From Ilex aquifolium (lineage: Eukaryota > Streptophyta > Magnoliopsida > Aquifoliales > Aquifoliaceae), in the NCBI GenBank assembly GCA_951799425.1, contig OX637401.1, positions 16,021,501 to 16,085,500 on the forward strand: a DNA stretch of 64,000 nucleotides. The letters are read 5' to 3'. The notes under the pieces are model-generated. The model had not been told where the DNA came from. It ran no database searches and saw only the letters and a list, made by a program, of their open reading frames with translations. Made by a program: the position numbers and the translations under genes. Positions 1 to 12,384 of the stretch are shown in pieces; position 1 is the stretch's first letter; every line of letters starts with the position of its first letter.

Positions 1-282
1 GAATGCAGCTAGTGTTATCTTACTGGCGTCGGAACTGATTCCCATTGCCTTCAAGATCTTCGTAACTTGCCGGAACCAATGGTCAGCCACCATAGGATCC
101 GCCCCTCCCTTAAAAACTGGAGGTTTATGTGCCTTGAACTGTTGGAGGTTACTCATACCTCCTCGGTGTGCAACCGTAGCTGCCATCATGCCCATAGTCT
201 CATTAAAGGCCTGTTGATCGAAGGCCGGTGGGGGTTGATTTGTTCTCCCACCGCCTCGGCGTCCCCTTCCTCGACTAGCCAT
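1..282 (-). CDS. Ty3/gypsy Gag, N-terminal part, runs off the left edge
   Basis: An uninterrupted minus-strand reading frame starts with ATG at 280-282 and is open to the window edge (94 codons). The N-terminus is Arg/Gly-rich (MASRGRGRRGGG), followed by residues typical of plant gypsy Gag: FKAHKPPVFKGGADPMVADH and WFRQVTKILKAMGI. Gag packages element RNA into virus-like particles in the cytoplasm. It lies downstream of a primer-binding site (642-655) and a 5' LTR (659-3153), as expected for an element reading leftwards. The absence of stops suggests a fairly young copy. The lineage, probably Tekay/Del-like chromovirus, is inferred from LTR and Gag style only. Confidence 0.85.
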   Translation of the reverse strand, partial: MASRGRGRRGGGRTNQPPPAFDQQAFNETMGMMAATVAHRGGMSNLQQFKAHKPPVFKGGADPMVADHWFRQVTKILKAMGISSDASKITLAAF

Positions 283-641
283 CTACATTTGTCAGATAGC
301 AAACAAGTCTCACAAAGTATCCCTAAATAGGGATCAAGATTTGAAACTTTGAGAATTCTTCTCATTGTCTCACTAGCAATGCTTATGCCACCCACTAGTA
401 GACATTTATACCATGAACCACTCCGTCCATCCCTTATTCCGAACCCAATGTTATGTTTTCTAATCTAATGTGTTCCTTTACATATACATTATACCATGTA
501 CATAATTCACATGTCATGTAGCACATAACATATAGCAAACAAACAATTAACATATAGCATTTAAACACATAAGATGAAATGTACTATGCATGCAATGGTC
601 TAGACCCAATACCCATCAAGCCCAAGGTTTATCGTAAACCT
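283..641 (-). other. Untranslated leader of the gypsy element
   Basis: This is the stretch between the primer-binding site and the Gag ATG. It holds no reading frame of note and is the normal leader of an LTR retrotransposon. Confidence 0.6.
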
Positions 642-655
642 AGGCTCTGATACCA
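642..655 (-). other. Primer-binding site (initiator Met tRNA)
   Basis: Read on the minus strand this is TGGTATCAGAGCCT, the classic plant retrotransposon primer site complementary to initiator methionine tRNA. It sits 3 bp past the inner end of the LTR and fixes the element's orientation. Confidence 0.85.
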
Positions 656-658
656 AGC

Positions 659-3153
659 TGTGACACCCCAAAATCCGGGGGTCCCGTTGATAATCCATCA
701 ACCCGCGGAAATACCCGTGGATATCGCTTAACCCGATACCACATCAATAACATCCCTAAACCGGGATTATAACCCACAATGAAAATTCGACTCAACATTC
801 ATTTGATCCAACCCCAGTCCAACACACCATGGTTTGTACCCCATTAGGGTCCACTTTGATCATTTAAAGGAAGGAAATTCAAAGCCCAAAGATTTGGCAA
901 AACATTTAAAAATTTCAGATTTTTGGACTGGCTACCGGTAGCTGTTTCATACTGGAAAACAACTACCTGTTGGCTACCGGTAGCTGTTGGCAGATTTTGC
1001 CCATTTCATTAGTTTTTCATTTCCAACCATTTTCCAACCTTTCCAAGGTCACCCAAAACATGTATAACAAGGTTTCTTACATTATACATGATCTCTACAA
1101 GATTCTATTATAAGTATTCAAACATGATTACAATATTTACATGTCATAAACCATTCTAAAACAAAAGGTTTACAAAATCTTGAGATAAGGCCACACATAG
1201 GCCCCCTTCACCCTTGGTGCTCTCCATGGGAGCCATCCCCCGGTGCAAACTCAATACCTGAAATTGTTCCCGTATAGGGTGAGCCAACGCCCAGTAGAAA
1301 ACTTCTTACGGAGGCTACTCCCCCCCTAGATGCTCATGCTCATGTAATATTCACATACAACATGTAATCAATCATTCCACACACACTATGCATTCAATGT
1401 TGGAATGCAACAATGCCATGCAATGAAATGAGATGAAAACTCATTCGTGCAACCCATTCCGAGTCCTCACCGACTCCCTCAACACAATGCAATGCCAATG
1501 TGTGATGACCCGTCTATTGACGGAGAAAAAACTTCCAATGATCATTTGAAAAGAAATCATGTTTTCCCAAAACCGGATCATTGTTGGAAGCTACCCATTG
1601 AATGGGTGTTTTTATAACAAAACCCTTGTGTCTTTGTTGGGCAACGGATCTTCGGAATCACACCACCGGTTCCGTACACCGTGTCACTTTTCTGGAATTG
1701 CACCGCCGGCAAGTGACTGAACCAAGTGGTTCCGGGTTTTTCACCCGAGGGAGTGTCTAGCCCTACTTGCTACACCCGACACAAGTTTTTCCATGCAACC
1801 ATGCGACTCAGTCGAAACTTCGTTCCAACATTCCCGAGCCCATCCACCAAGCACCACGAATGGTGATTGATTAATCATGTATAACATGCACACACACCCA
1901 CTCACGTCTATGGATGCGATATCCCCGCGCAAATGCAATGTGATGTTCCATTGCACACAAAATAATGCTCAATATGCTCATGACAAACATATAAACATTT
2001 CCAATACATCAATGGCAATTATATCAAAAGCATATAACTACCATATCTCATTATGTTCAATATATCATTTCATGCATATATCAACAACACTCTTCATCCA
2101 AAAACCATATCCTAAGCATATGATTTCACAATCACCCAAGCATGTTATAACATAGCATCATGCAAGTAACACACACAATTTCACCTAGGCATTTTATCAA
2201 ACACCTAGTAGTCATTAAAGTCATGTTTTCACATAACACATTCCAAGTAACCATATAGCTCAAATTTCACCAGGTTATAAGAGGAACCACATGGAACTCC
2301 TATGTAATAAAATCAAGCTAGAAGTTAGCCTAGGCCAACTCTATGCTCCTTTTTCCGTTACCATAACTATAGACATATATATAATTCAATACATATGCAT
2401 ATATAACTTTTAACCCTTAGTCTACTAACACCTAAGGTAAGAATAATCCCAAGTAGGAATAATCCTACCTCAATAGAGATGTAGGCAACCTCAATGCACC
2501 AAAACCAACCCAAAGTCTTTGATTTCCAAAATTTCTCCCTTTGAATATTCGGTGAGACGCCTTGTTCTTGGTACGTAGTCGAAGCCCTCGTCGACGTGAT
2601 CACTTCTCCCTTCTAGCTCGACGGAATCCGAGCGACGGAAGTCCGGGAATCGCCGAAGGAAGCTTGAAGTTCTCTCTTTTCTCTCTCTCTTTCTCCCACA
2701 CGTTGAACCCAGCACAATGGCAGAAATTTTCTGCCTAAAATGCAGATATTTGTCCCTTTTTATAGTTTTAAATACTTGGCCCACGTTGCGCCACGTGTCC
2801 CTCACTTAATCGGGTCCGATTTCGTCCCGAAACGATTTATTTGATCTCGGTTTAACTTCAAATTAATTTTATTTGAACTTTAACTTAATTTTAAGGAAAT
2901 TTAATATTTCTCGTTTTTGGGGACCTTTAAAAGGTCAATCGCCACGCAGTCGTCTCGAACTACGTGCAAAATCCGACTATCTCGGAATTCAACGAAATTT
3001 CTGGTGGTCACTAGATTTCGCGTTGCGAATCCAACGACGCACTCCGTTTCCTCATCCGAGGTCTAGAACATATGTATTTTAAATACGTGCAGTAATGGCA
3101 AATTACCATTTTGCCCTTTTTCAGAAAAAGTTCAAATTTTCCCGGGTTTCACA
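659..3153 (-). repeat. 5' LTR of gypsy element, about 2.5 kb
   Basis: The plus strand runs from TGTGACACCCC to GGGTTTCACA, so the termini form the inverted repeat TGTGA...TCACA. The LTR is followed on its inner side by a Met-tRNA primer site and Gag. At 2495 bp it is long, as in Tekay/Del-type chromoviruses. The outer flank begins GATAA, the candidate 5-bp target duplication, but the partner end lies outside the window. Short open frames inside it look incidental. It contains two copies of the palindrome GCTACCGGTAGC near 933-989. Confidence 0.75.
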
Positions 3154-4025
3154 GATAAATAGAGACCTTTGGAGGTTGGAGATAGGCATTTAGGAGTTTA
3201 GGAGTTTTTCTTTTACTTTTCTTGTCAAAGAGTTTTGGGGTTTACTCGACAGAATTTTATTTAAAGTCCAGTTCTTTTCATTTATTTGTTCAAGCAACAT
3301 TCAATTTTAATTGTCTTTACTTTCAAAGCTTTGTTATTTACATTCAGTTTTTCAATACATGCAATCAATTACAATTCAGTCTTTACTTTTCTGCATCCGA
3401 TTATGTCTTCTTTTAAGCTTTACGTCATTTCATTATCATGAGTGAATAGTCTTCTTCTGGATGATCTGAGGAAGGAGTTCCACACCTATGAAGTAGGGTG
3501 TAAGCCTTAAACTAGGGTTTTCACGTTCATGTGAGTGATTGAACAAGTTATACTTTCGAAAACCTAATTGGTTTGTATATGTACCCGTTATTTATATGCA
3601 ATTAGGTTTGGTACAAATAATTGTGGTGTTTTCTGCAACCTTTAGAGTACTGATTCTTCCATCATAAACCATTTTTCAATTGCTACATTAGTTCTTTCCA
3701 AGTTTTTAGTTACAAATCATCCTTCTGTAGTAATTTGAATACGAAAGCAGATGAGTTATAGATTTGAGGTATAAACTCTTATTCATAGGTCGGACGAATT
3801 CTGAAGATTATCCAATTTTTTTATTTATTGAATTTCAATTTCATAAGTAGTTAACTCTATAAATTGTTGAACTCAAAGAGCTTTTTCATTTTATTTTTCA
3901 TCACCTTGGACTCCAATTTTTTCCATGAGGAGACGACATTGGACTTTTGTTTAAGTTACTACACGATACCTTTCTCTTATGCTTGAGAGCTTTCATGAAA
4001 ATACAACTCCTTTGGAGGGCAAACA
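3154..4025 (+). repeat. Remnant of 5' LTR of an Athila-like gypsy element
   Basis: The sequence ends GGGCAAACA immediately before a TGGCGTCGTTGCCGGGGA primer site at 4030, so it must contain the end of a 5' LTR. Its left boundary is not visible because the gypsy LTR at 659-3153 abuts it and was probably inserted into it. No gene is seen. Confidence 0.5.
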
Positions 4026-4029
4026 TTTT

Positions 4030-4047
4030 TGGCGTCGTTGCCGGGGA
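4030..4047 (+). other. Primer-binding site of Athila/Tat-type gypsy element
   Basis: TGGCGTCGTTGCCGGGGA is one base off the TGGCGCCGTTGCCGGGGA sequence that follows the LTR of many plant Athila/Tat elements. It places the decayed gag that follows. Confidence 0.75.
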
Positions 4048-4184
4048 AGTTAACAGTAATCTAAGGCGATACCGAGATATTCAGGTAGGTCTTGTGATTT
4101 TCATCACAAGCCCAGGTGCATATCTCTGTTGTAATTTATTTCTTACTTTCTTGCAATTTTAATTTTTAGGTTTATTACATTTGC

Positions 4185-5800
4185 ATGTGGGGTAGAGACC
4201 AAGTAAACCGACTTGTTAGACTTAGACATGACTTACCACCAGTTGTAGGTATGGCTGCCCAGAATAACAATAATGACATTGATCCACCCATTATTGTACT
4301 AGCAAGTGGTAATGATAGGAATAATCTGGTTATAGTTTTGTCTGGTCGGACTATGAAGGATTATCTTCAACCGATCTGCTCTTCCTTACCATCCTGCATT
4401 GTACTTCCAGTGCAAGCACACCAATTCATCATTAAATCGGGGAAGCTCTAATTGCTGCCTCAATTCCATGGAATAACAAGTGAAGATTGTTATCTTCATC
4501 TCAGGAAATTTGAGGAAGTAGTTAGTACATTATTGGAACAAAATGTGTGAGAAGAAATGGATAGAATGAAACTTTTCCCCTTCTCACTTAAAGATAAAGC
4601 AAAAACTTTATTAAATTCATTAAAACCACGGACAATCTCTACTTGGGATCAAATGCACAAAGAATTTTTGACTAAGTTCTTTCCCGCTCATAAAACTACT
4701 ACATTGAAAAAATAAATTCAAAATTTTACTGAGAAACCAAATAAGCAATTTTATGAATGCTGGGAAAAATTTAAAGAGCTCTTAAACTATGTTCGGCATC
4801 ATGGCTTTGAATCGTGGCAGATGGTAACTTTTTTCTATGAGGGAATTATCCCTGCACATCATTTGTTCATCGACATGATGTGTAATGGAGAGCTTTTACA
4901 TAAAGAGCCTGAGGAGACCCTTGATTATTTTGATTGTTTGACAGAGAGTGCCCAATCTTGGAACTTCTCAGACCCTGTTAATCAATTAACATCATCAGTA
5001 GCCTCTCAATTGTCAGGTGGAGAAAATATTCATTGAGAGAGCAAGATGAGCTCTTAGCCAAGATTGCTAAACTTTCAAGGAAGGTGGAGAGTTTAGAGTT
5101 ACATAAGGTCAATGAGGTGACCAGTGTGCCCAAGGTTGATAACTCTTGTTCAATATGTGAGTCCGTTGAGCACTCTATGAATGAGTGCCAAACTCTGCTT
5201 ATGTGTAAGGAAATTCAAGAAGCCAAGGTAGTCATTTTCTCCATACTCCAATACATACAATCTGGGGTGGCGACACCATTCCAATTTTAGTTGGAGATCT
5301 GACAATACTACCCAACCTCAACAATGCCCCCTATTACGCATCAGTCATCACCAAATTATGTTGATCCCTCTAATATTCAACAAATCCCATCGCAAGGGCC
5401 TCCACGGCACAAGATTGTTTAGAACACGACACCACAACCACAAGATCAAGGGTTTGGCCATCAAGGTCAATCCGTAGTACCTCCTTACCAACCACCCCAC
5501 AAAAAGAGCACAAAAGACTCATTACAACAACAAATTTAGGCCCAGAATCACATCAGCAATAAAACTGCTCAGGCTCTGAATGAGATTAGATCACAAATCA
5601 CAAAAATAAACACAACCCTAGGGGCAATGCAGTAAAAGAAAGGGAAATTCCCTACTCAACCTCAAGAGAATCCCAAGGGTAAACACATAATTGAGACCAC
5701 TAAGAACGTTAAACAACTGAAGTTCGTTACTATTCCTAAGAGTGGTAAAGAAGTAGATAAGACTATCATACCAAAGGTCTCTAAGCTTATAGAATTCGCT
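4185..5800 (+). pseudogene. Decayed Athila-like gypsy gag
   Basis: Fragments in order resemble plant Athila/Tat Gag: TMKDYLQPICSSLPSCIVLP (about 4350-4410), MKLFPFSLKDKAKTLLNSLK (about 4567-4625), STWDQMHKEFLTKFFP, then WEKFKELLNYVRHHGFESWQ (about 4762-4820) and a Cys-rich remnant near 5145-5200. The main frame is broken by stops near 4449, 4548 and 4713. A frame change occurs near 5033, so it cannot make Gag. The last 500 bases show only Gln/Pro-rich, frameshifted remains of the internal region. It follows its own LTR remnant and primer site. Its pol is missing and is replaced from about 5800 by a copia polymerase. Confidence 0.75.
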
Positions 5801-7321
5801 TTGGCGAGCAACTGTGACAACAGACCTAAATGCCTTAATTCATATTGGAACTTGGACACTTCAGTCTCCCCCCCCCCCCCCCCCCCCAAATCGAATGCCA
5901 CCAAAATGGGCTGCAAATGGATTTTTCGCATCAAATGCAAGTCTGACGGCACAATCAAACACTATAAAGAATGCCTTGTCGCCAAAGGCTTCAATCAACA
6001 GCTGGGTATTAACTACACTGACACATCCAACCCCGTCATTAAACTAGTGACCATTTGCACCATCTTAAGTCTTGACACCAGTCGTGATTGTTATATTCGC
6101 CAGCTCGATGTTCAAAATTCATTTCTTCACGACACTCTTGATGAAATTATTTATACAAAACAACCCCTAGTTTTGTCAACTCTCACTATCCCAACCATGT
6201 GTGCCGCTTGTGGAAGTCCCTTTATGGGCTAAAGCAAGCACCCCATGCTTGGTTTGGCAGCTTGAGCACCTTTCTCTTTGGTCAAGGTTTCGCCGCATCC
6301 AGAACAAATTCATCACTATTTATTCGAGTTACATCTAGCTCGACCTTGTATGTAATAATTTACATGGATGACTTCATTGTCATAGGAAGTTCCCGCATGT
6401 CCATCCATCTTTGATTCACATATTTGAAAAAGAATTCGCCATCAAAGACTTACGTCCTTTAAATTTTTTCTTGGGCATTGAGGTTATCCACACTTCCAAT
6501 GGGCTTCTTCTCAATCAACGTCAGTATATTGTTGATCTCCTTCAACGAGCTCACATGGACGACGCAAAACCCATTTCCAATCCATTCTCGCCCACTACTA
6601 AGCTTCATCTCCATGACAATGATCAATTTTTATATGTAACCCAATACCGGAGCATTGTTCGCGCCCTTCAATACATCACCATCTCTCTTACTCTATTAAC
6701 ATAGTTTGCCAATACATGCACAAACCAACCCATGCACACTAGACGGTTGTAAAACGAATTCTTCGTTACCTAAAGGCAACCATAGAAATTTGTCTTCCCA
6801 TTCAGCTCCACTCATCTACCACCATTTTTGTCTACTCTGACATGGATTGGGATGGCTGTCTTGACGATCGAAAATCTACAAGTAGCTATGCCATCTTCTT
6901 TGGTCCGAATCTTGTGTCTTGGTCTTCTCACAAGCAATGCGCCATCACTTGCTCTAGCACTGAAGCAAAATATCGGGCTCTATCGGATGCTACTGCTGAA
7001 ATTTTATGGCTACAATCTCTACTTCAAGAACTTCTTGTTCCACAGCCTACATGCCCCACATTGTGGTGTGACAATGTTGGTGCCACTTTCCTCACTGCTA
7101 ATCCAGTCTTCCACAATCGCATGAAGCATATTGAAATACCATTTCACTTCGTTCGTGACAATGTGGCAAAGGGAAATCTCCAAGTCAATTTTTTGTCAAT
7201 CGAGGACCAAGAGCTAGCATCTTCACTAAAACTCTTTCTACGTTTCCAATTCCTTCGGGACCAGCTCAGTTTCCTTCATGGCAACCTTCGCTTGCAGGGG
7301 CATATTAGAGATAAAGATTAA
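5801..7321 (+). pseudogene. Decayed Ty1/copia polymerase: RT and RNase H
   Basis: Copia reverse transcriptase blocks appear in order across three frames: MGCKWIFRIKCKSDG, RQLDVQNSFLHDTLDE, LWKSLYGLKQAPHAWF, YMDDFIVIGSS (catalytic YxDD, about 6361) and LNFFLGIEVIH. RNase H follows, with SDMDWDGCLDDRKSTSSYA, CSSTEAKYRALS and KHIEIPFHFVRDNV. Frameshifts near 6200, 6410 and 6705 and several stops inactivate it. Gag, protease and integrase are absent. A run of about 21 C near 5867-5887 sits at its 5' edge. Confidence 0.85.
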
Positions 7322-7560
7322 AGATAAGGATGAGAATCAACCAACTCCATCATATCTCTTTGTGATTCTCCATAAGGATGAGGATGAACCAACTCCATCC
7401 TATCTCTCTCTGATTCTCCAAAGTCCCAATAGAATAAAATCCAACCTTCAAAGCTTTGTACTCATCTTTATCTTTTTGTCATTCTATAAATGTATCAGTA
7501 AGTGTAGATTGAATGAGTGAGGTAATATACAGAATTTACAAGTTCTTTCACTAGTTAATG
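7322..7560 (+). repeat. Probable 3' LTR remnant of the copia fragment, with tandem duplication
   Basis: The position directly after RNase H is where a copia 3' LTR should start. It contains an imperfect tandem duplication of about 50 bp, each copy running roughly from ATAAGGATGAG to TGATTCTCC. No second LTR is seen, so the boundaries are approximate. Confidence 0.4.
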
Positions 7561-9177
7561 ACAATTTTTTTCAAAAAACTATGGCAATTTTGCAAAGATC
7601 GCTCCTTACTTGGAGAAAGCCTAGCTTCTTTTTAACGAAAATAAAGGGTCTTGATTCAACTAGCTAACAAATACCAATTTGTTGGAACAGTACTTTCTGC
7701 AATGGAAGAAGATGGTTGAATGCTTCAAGGCACGTTATTATGTCACTTTCATTAAGGCGATATTTGCCCCCACTAGTTCTGAAAATTATTGTGCACCAGG
7801 TTACAACAATTTCACAAGTCCAAAAATATGTATGTAGTTTGACTATATTATGCACACACGAATTCAAACCCGGAATATCTTTGGATTTTCTTAGTTTCCA
7901 AAATACTAACACTTTGTCTCTTAAGAAAACAAATTCTAACAAAATGAAAAATAAAAATAATAGAAAGTGTTTCAATTCTTTTTCATAAAGATAAAGAAAT
8001 TGCAAGAAATTGAAGTGAAGTCAAATGACTGAAATCTGGTACTATTTATAAACCAATTGATGTTGCAACCACTGAACATTTATGGTGACTACTCATGTCA
8101 AAGACACATGTCTGTTGAAAAAAAAAAAACAGTTCAAATTTCAAAAATAACCACACTAACAGTCATATTCAAAGAGTCACTTTCAGATTTAAATCTAGCC
8201 ATTTGATTGCACCAAATAGAATTCTACGATCCGGACCATGCCATGCATGGTAGTATGTAATTCAACCATTGATCATGATTAAATGACCATATTTGACATC
8301 CACCGTTAGATCGTATGTATATATAAAATAAATCGTTCAATCAAAAATAATTAAAAAATTAATGACCATGATCTAATCGCTCTAATTGTGCCTCTAAAGA
8401 GCACTAGAGCCCAAGCCACGTGCATGCTTGTGTGGATGGTGCTAGTGTGCACCCTCATGTATACTAACACTATTAGCATTAAAGCAAAAGTATGTGATTG
8501 ATGTGTATTAATATAGGATTCCCCTTTAAGACTTTTCACAAATTTCAATATATCTACAACTACTACTTTTGAAAGAACTCCAACACCTATTATTTTGAAG
8601 ATTGTCCAACAAATTTTTTGCATTCTACAATTCCATTTACATGACAACCGTAGATTGAACCCTATCTACACATGGAGCCAATCCTCTAGCCAGCCACCGC
8701 CCAATAGAACTAGAGTTTGTGTGAAACAATCTTTTTATTTTTGGAGTAATAGCAATTTGATGTAACAAAATATTACAAACACTTAACAACTAATAATAAT
8801 TTAGCTACCGATACTATAACAAATAATTATTTTTGACCATGGATTTTCTTTTGATTTAATTTTAATTGTTGATCGTAAAATTAATAATATAAATAAAATT
8901 ATGAAATAAAAATTGATGTGTTATATTGAATACTATACCTAAAAATAATTTTTCGGTGGTGTATTATATCAACTTACTATAGAAAAAATCCGTGCACATA
9001 TCACGGGTGGGATGTGGGTGGGTGTGTTTGCCCGGTGGGGGGGGGGGGTTGTGGGGGTTGTGTGTGTGTGAGAGAGAGAGACTGCGAGTTGTTAATTTGT
9101 AGGTTATATCTTTATTTGATTGATGATGGGCCGACAGGTTGGTAATTAGTAAGTGAAAATTGGGAGTGAGTCCCCCT
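7561..9177. other. AT-rich intergenic DNA without recognised gene
   Basis: Both strands were read and only short, low-complexity frames were found. No domain or splice structure is recognisable. Confidence 0.5.
9037..9081. repeat. Compound microsatellite: G run, (TG)n, (AG)n
   Basis: A 12-base G run, then GT-rich sequence, (TG)n and (AG)n lie back to back. Confidence 0.9.
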
Positions 9178-9718
9178 TAGGGGTGCAACTTGGGTTGGGC
9201 AACCCGATTTCAACCCGAGCCCAACCCGAAAAAATTAGGACTTGAGTTAGGGTTTTTAATACTTGGGTTGGGCTTGGGTCAAAAAAATTCAACCCGAATT
9301 CAATTTGGGCCGGGCTCGGGTTGAGGCATCGGCAACCCGATTTTAACCCGAACCCGAATTCAATTAGTGTGATAGTGTGATGTTTTAAGTTTAATATTTT
9401 TATGAGTCTAATTTCTATATTTTCTGGGATTGTACTTTGAGATTACTAGTTTTTTGGTGTGAAAACAAATGATCAATAATCGTGCACTGTTATGAATAAA
9501 ATATATGGATTGTTTTATGAATTTGTAATTATTCCCCCCCTCTCTCTGTCTCTCTTGCAGTGAACCCGAATTCAACCCGAGCCCGCCCGAATTAAACTCG
9601 GGCTGGGCTCGGGTTGAGTTTCTCAACCGGAGGTAGGGTTATGGTTGAAGATTATATACTTAGGGTTGGGCTAGGGTTGACTGTCTAACCCGCCCAACCC
9701 GCCCGAGTTGCACCCCTA
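9178..9718. mobile_element. Non-autonomous hAT element (541 bp)
   Basis: The ends are perfect 12-bp inverted repeats TAGGGGTGCAAC/GTTGCACCCCTA. They are flanked by an exact 8-bp direct repeat GTCCCCCT (9170-9177 and 9719-9726), the target duplication size of hAT transposons. The interior is built from many AACCCGA/TCGGGTT motifs in both orientations near each end. No transposase is present, so mobilisation would need an hAT transposase from elsewhere. Confidence 0.92.
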
Positions 9719-9726
9719 GTCCCCCT

Positions 9727-10253
9727 AGATGTACTTGTTTGGAGATAAGTTCTGCAAGGAAACTTATAAGGGTCTAAGTTCATGTTTAAAATTATATGTA
9801 ATGATTTAAGTCCACTTTTTTTTTTATCTCAAAAATACCCTTCCTTGAAAGGAAGTTAAATTAATTTCCTATTTTGGAAATTGTTATCCCTTAATTCAAT
9901 GTCAATTAAAATATGCCAATAAAATCTCCATCATAAATTTAAAATTCAAATTCAAAGCTCTATATATATATATATATATGAGATTACAACTTTTTGCAAC
10001 TTTTTGCACGACTTTGTGTAATATTATGGGTCTTTTAAGAATCGGAAAATTGTGAGTAGGTTTTTTGTGGAGGACTTTTTTTGTAAGAAAAGACCTTAAA
10101 CATGTATGTTTGGAAGTTGGGGTCATTATCATCCGTAATATGATATTATAGTGATACATGACAGTGTAACACCTTCATTAACACTTTAATCACTGACAAA
10201 ATATTGTGAAATTACATTCACTAATTCATACAAAATCTAAATATCACAAATGT

Positions 10254-10254
<1 letters not shown>
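9727..10254. other. AT-rich intergenic DNA with (TA)n
   Basis: No gene is seen. It contains a (TA)n tract near 9961-9980. Confidence 0.5.

Positions 10255-10320
<66 letters not shown>
10255..10320. repeat. (AC)n(AT)n microsatellite
   Basis: About 23 AC dinucleotides are followed by ten AT dinucleotides. It borders the target duplication of the next element. Confidence 0.95.
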
Positions 10321-10328
10321 TACTTTTA

Positions 10329-10999
10329 GAGAGAATTACACCAAGACTCCCTGAGATTTGTTACTTAGACCCCTGATATTTGAAATATTATACATAGACC
10401 CCCGAAGATTTATACGCGCATAACACTCAGATCCCCTGAATTTTTTAGGCATGTAATATTTTGACTCCTTGAGTTTAGAAGATTATACTTAGTCCAAAAA
10501 TACTTCAATCAAAGATAGAATATTAATATTTTAAAATTTATAACTAAACTTTATGTTTTATTATGTCATTTATTAGAATAAAATCAAAAATAAAAATCTA
10601 ATTTTTAAAAAAAAAATCATAATTAGTATATAATTATACTATTTATTGGAATAAAATTAAAAAACCAAACAAGGGGTCAAACCATAAATATATACAATAT
10701 CTTCTATCTTTAATTGAGATAATTTGATTGTTTAATAGATTTCGTTAGTTCTTTAATTAATAAGTCGTCAAAGTGTAATATTTTAAATTTAAGGGGTCTA
10801 ATTATTATATACTACAAACTTCAAGGAGTTTGAATGTAATTTACTAATGGATTTACTAATGGACATTGACGGTAGGGGACGATAAGGATCTAAGTGTTAT
10901 GCGTATACAAACTTCAAGAGGTTTGCATGTAATATTTCAAATGTCAGAGATCTAAGTAATTAAGTGACAAATTTTAGGGAGTCTGAATGTAATTCTCCC
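10329..10999. mobile_element. Mutator-like MITE (671 bp)
   Basis: Long imperfect terminal inverted repeats of about 110 bp begin GAGAGAATTACA and end TGTAATTCTCCC. Flanking 9-bp direct repeats TTACTTTTA (10320-10328 and 11000-11008) match the duplication size of Mutator-like elements. Inside are mirrored motifs such as CGCATAACACT (left) and AGTGTTATGCG (right). No coding capacity is present. Confidence 0.88.
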
Positions 11000-11008
11000 T
11001 TACTTTTA

Positions 11009-12381
11009 ATGAATGATAGTTTTATATAACAATGCAAAGTGACACTAATTTCAGCTAATTAATGGAGAAATTTTAGCCTAGAATTTACAATTAATATTGG
11101 GAAAGAAAATTCTAAATAAGGTCAATTATATACAAACGTAAAGAAGATAAATTATAGCTATGTGAGAGAGATTTTAGGAAAGAGAAATTATAACTATATG
11201 GGAGAGATTTTAGGAAAGGGAAAGAAGATGTTTAAAATTCAAATTCATTGTCCCATTAAAATAAAAAAAACTCTTAATTCATTTTTTGAGGTATGTGGTT
11301 TGTGTATGGTTGAAAACTGAAGGAAATTGAGGAAGTTTTGTTCAAATTTTGAAAAATCGAGTTTTGGGGCCTTGATTAGTGGCCAGATTTTGTGGAGATT
11401 ATAAATGGAATCTGACGATTTCCAAAGATAGACAACGTGTATGTTCAGTTACCTCTGTAGGTGTTTTTGAAAAAAAAAAAAAAGAACTTCTCCACAAAAC
11501 AATTTTTTTTTTTTAAAAAGCCTTTTATACAAACAAGTCCTATATAGGGAACTAGTCTACAATGATTCGTTTATTTAGCGGGAGAATGGTAAAAAATGCA
11601 AGAAAAATAATTTTTTTAAAATTTTTGTGTGTTTGGTTAGCATGAAAAGGAAAACAATAGAAAAAATAATTTTCTTTCATGCTTAAATTTTCTCACAAAT
11701 AACCAACTTTTTTTTCTTGTAAAAAACATAAGAAATGCAAGAAAGTTGTGATCTATAACTAACTTCTCATTTTATCTTTATTTTTCTTAAAATATTTTAT
11801 TAGTTATTAATTTTGATTATTAATCATATAATTTGACCCAAAGATATTTTGTGTTGGTAATTGTACTAGAATTAGGTTTCGAGCCACTTTTTTAAATTTT
11901 TTTAACTTTTAGTTATAATTACATATTTTATTCATTTTTAGACCGATTTAATATAATTAAGGATAATTTAAACAATTATAAAAAATTTCTTATAACTCTC
12001 ATTTCTTTCAAGCAATAGAATGAAATTTTTTTAAAACTTTCCCATAAATTTTTCATTTTAACTAAATATATGCATCAAAATATATTTTCTTTTCTTTTAT
12101 TTAACTTTCTATCATTTTAACTTTTTATCATTTTCTTCTTTCTAACCAAACAGGACCTTTAAGAATTTGTAGTTGTTTGGGCTTTGAATCCTAAACGTAT
12201 TTGGGCCAAATTCAAGCAACAGAATAAGGGCAATAACAAAATTTAGGAGCCTCTCTTTTTTGGGGGCCCTAAGCTACTGCTTGACTTTCTTCTAGATTGG
12301 GCCGGCCCTGCAACTAAATATAGTTAACATTAAAGGAGAAAGAAAAAGTAGACATGTGATTTCTAACAACACCACAGCACA
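11009..12381. other. AT-rich DNA with weak transposon-end signatures
   Basis: No gene is seen. GTTTGGTTAG near 11629 is mirrored by CTAACCAAACAGGAC near 12139, suggesting an old inverted-repeat element of about 0.5 kb. GGGCCGGCCCTG near 12299 resembles a common plant hAT terminus, but no partner end was found. Confidence 0.3.
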
Positions 12382-12384
12382 TTA

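Noticed and set aside
642-655. tRNA gene or fragment
   Set aside because: It is only the 12-14 nt retrotransposon primer site. No cloverleaf or full tRNA is present. The same applies to 32424, 45226 and 46417.
7664-8005. 113-codon minus-strand frame
   Set aside because: A Phe/Leu-rich translation of AT-rich DNA, with no conserved features.
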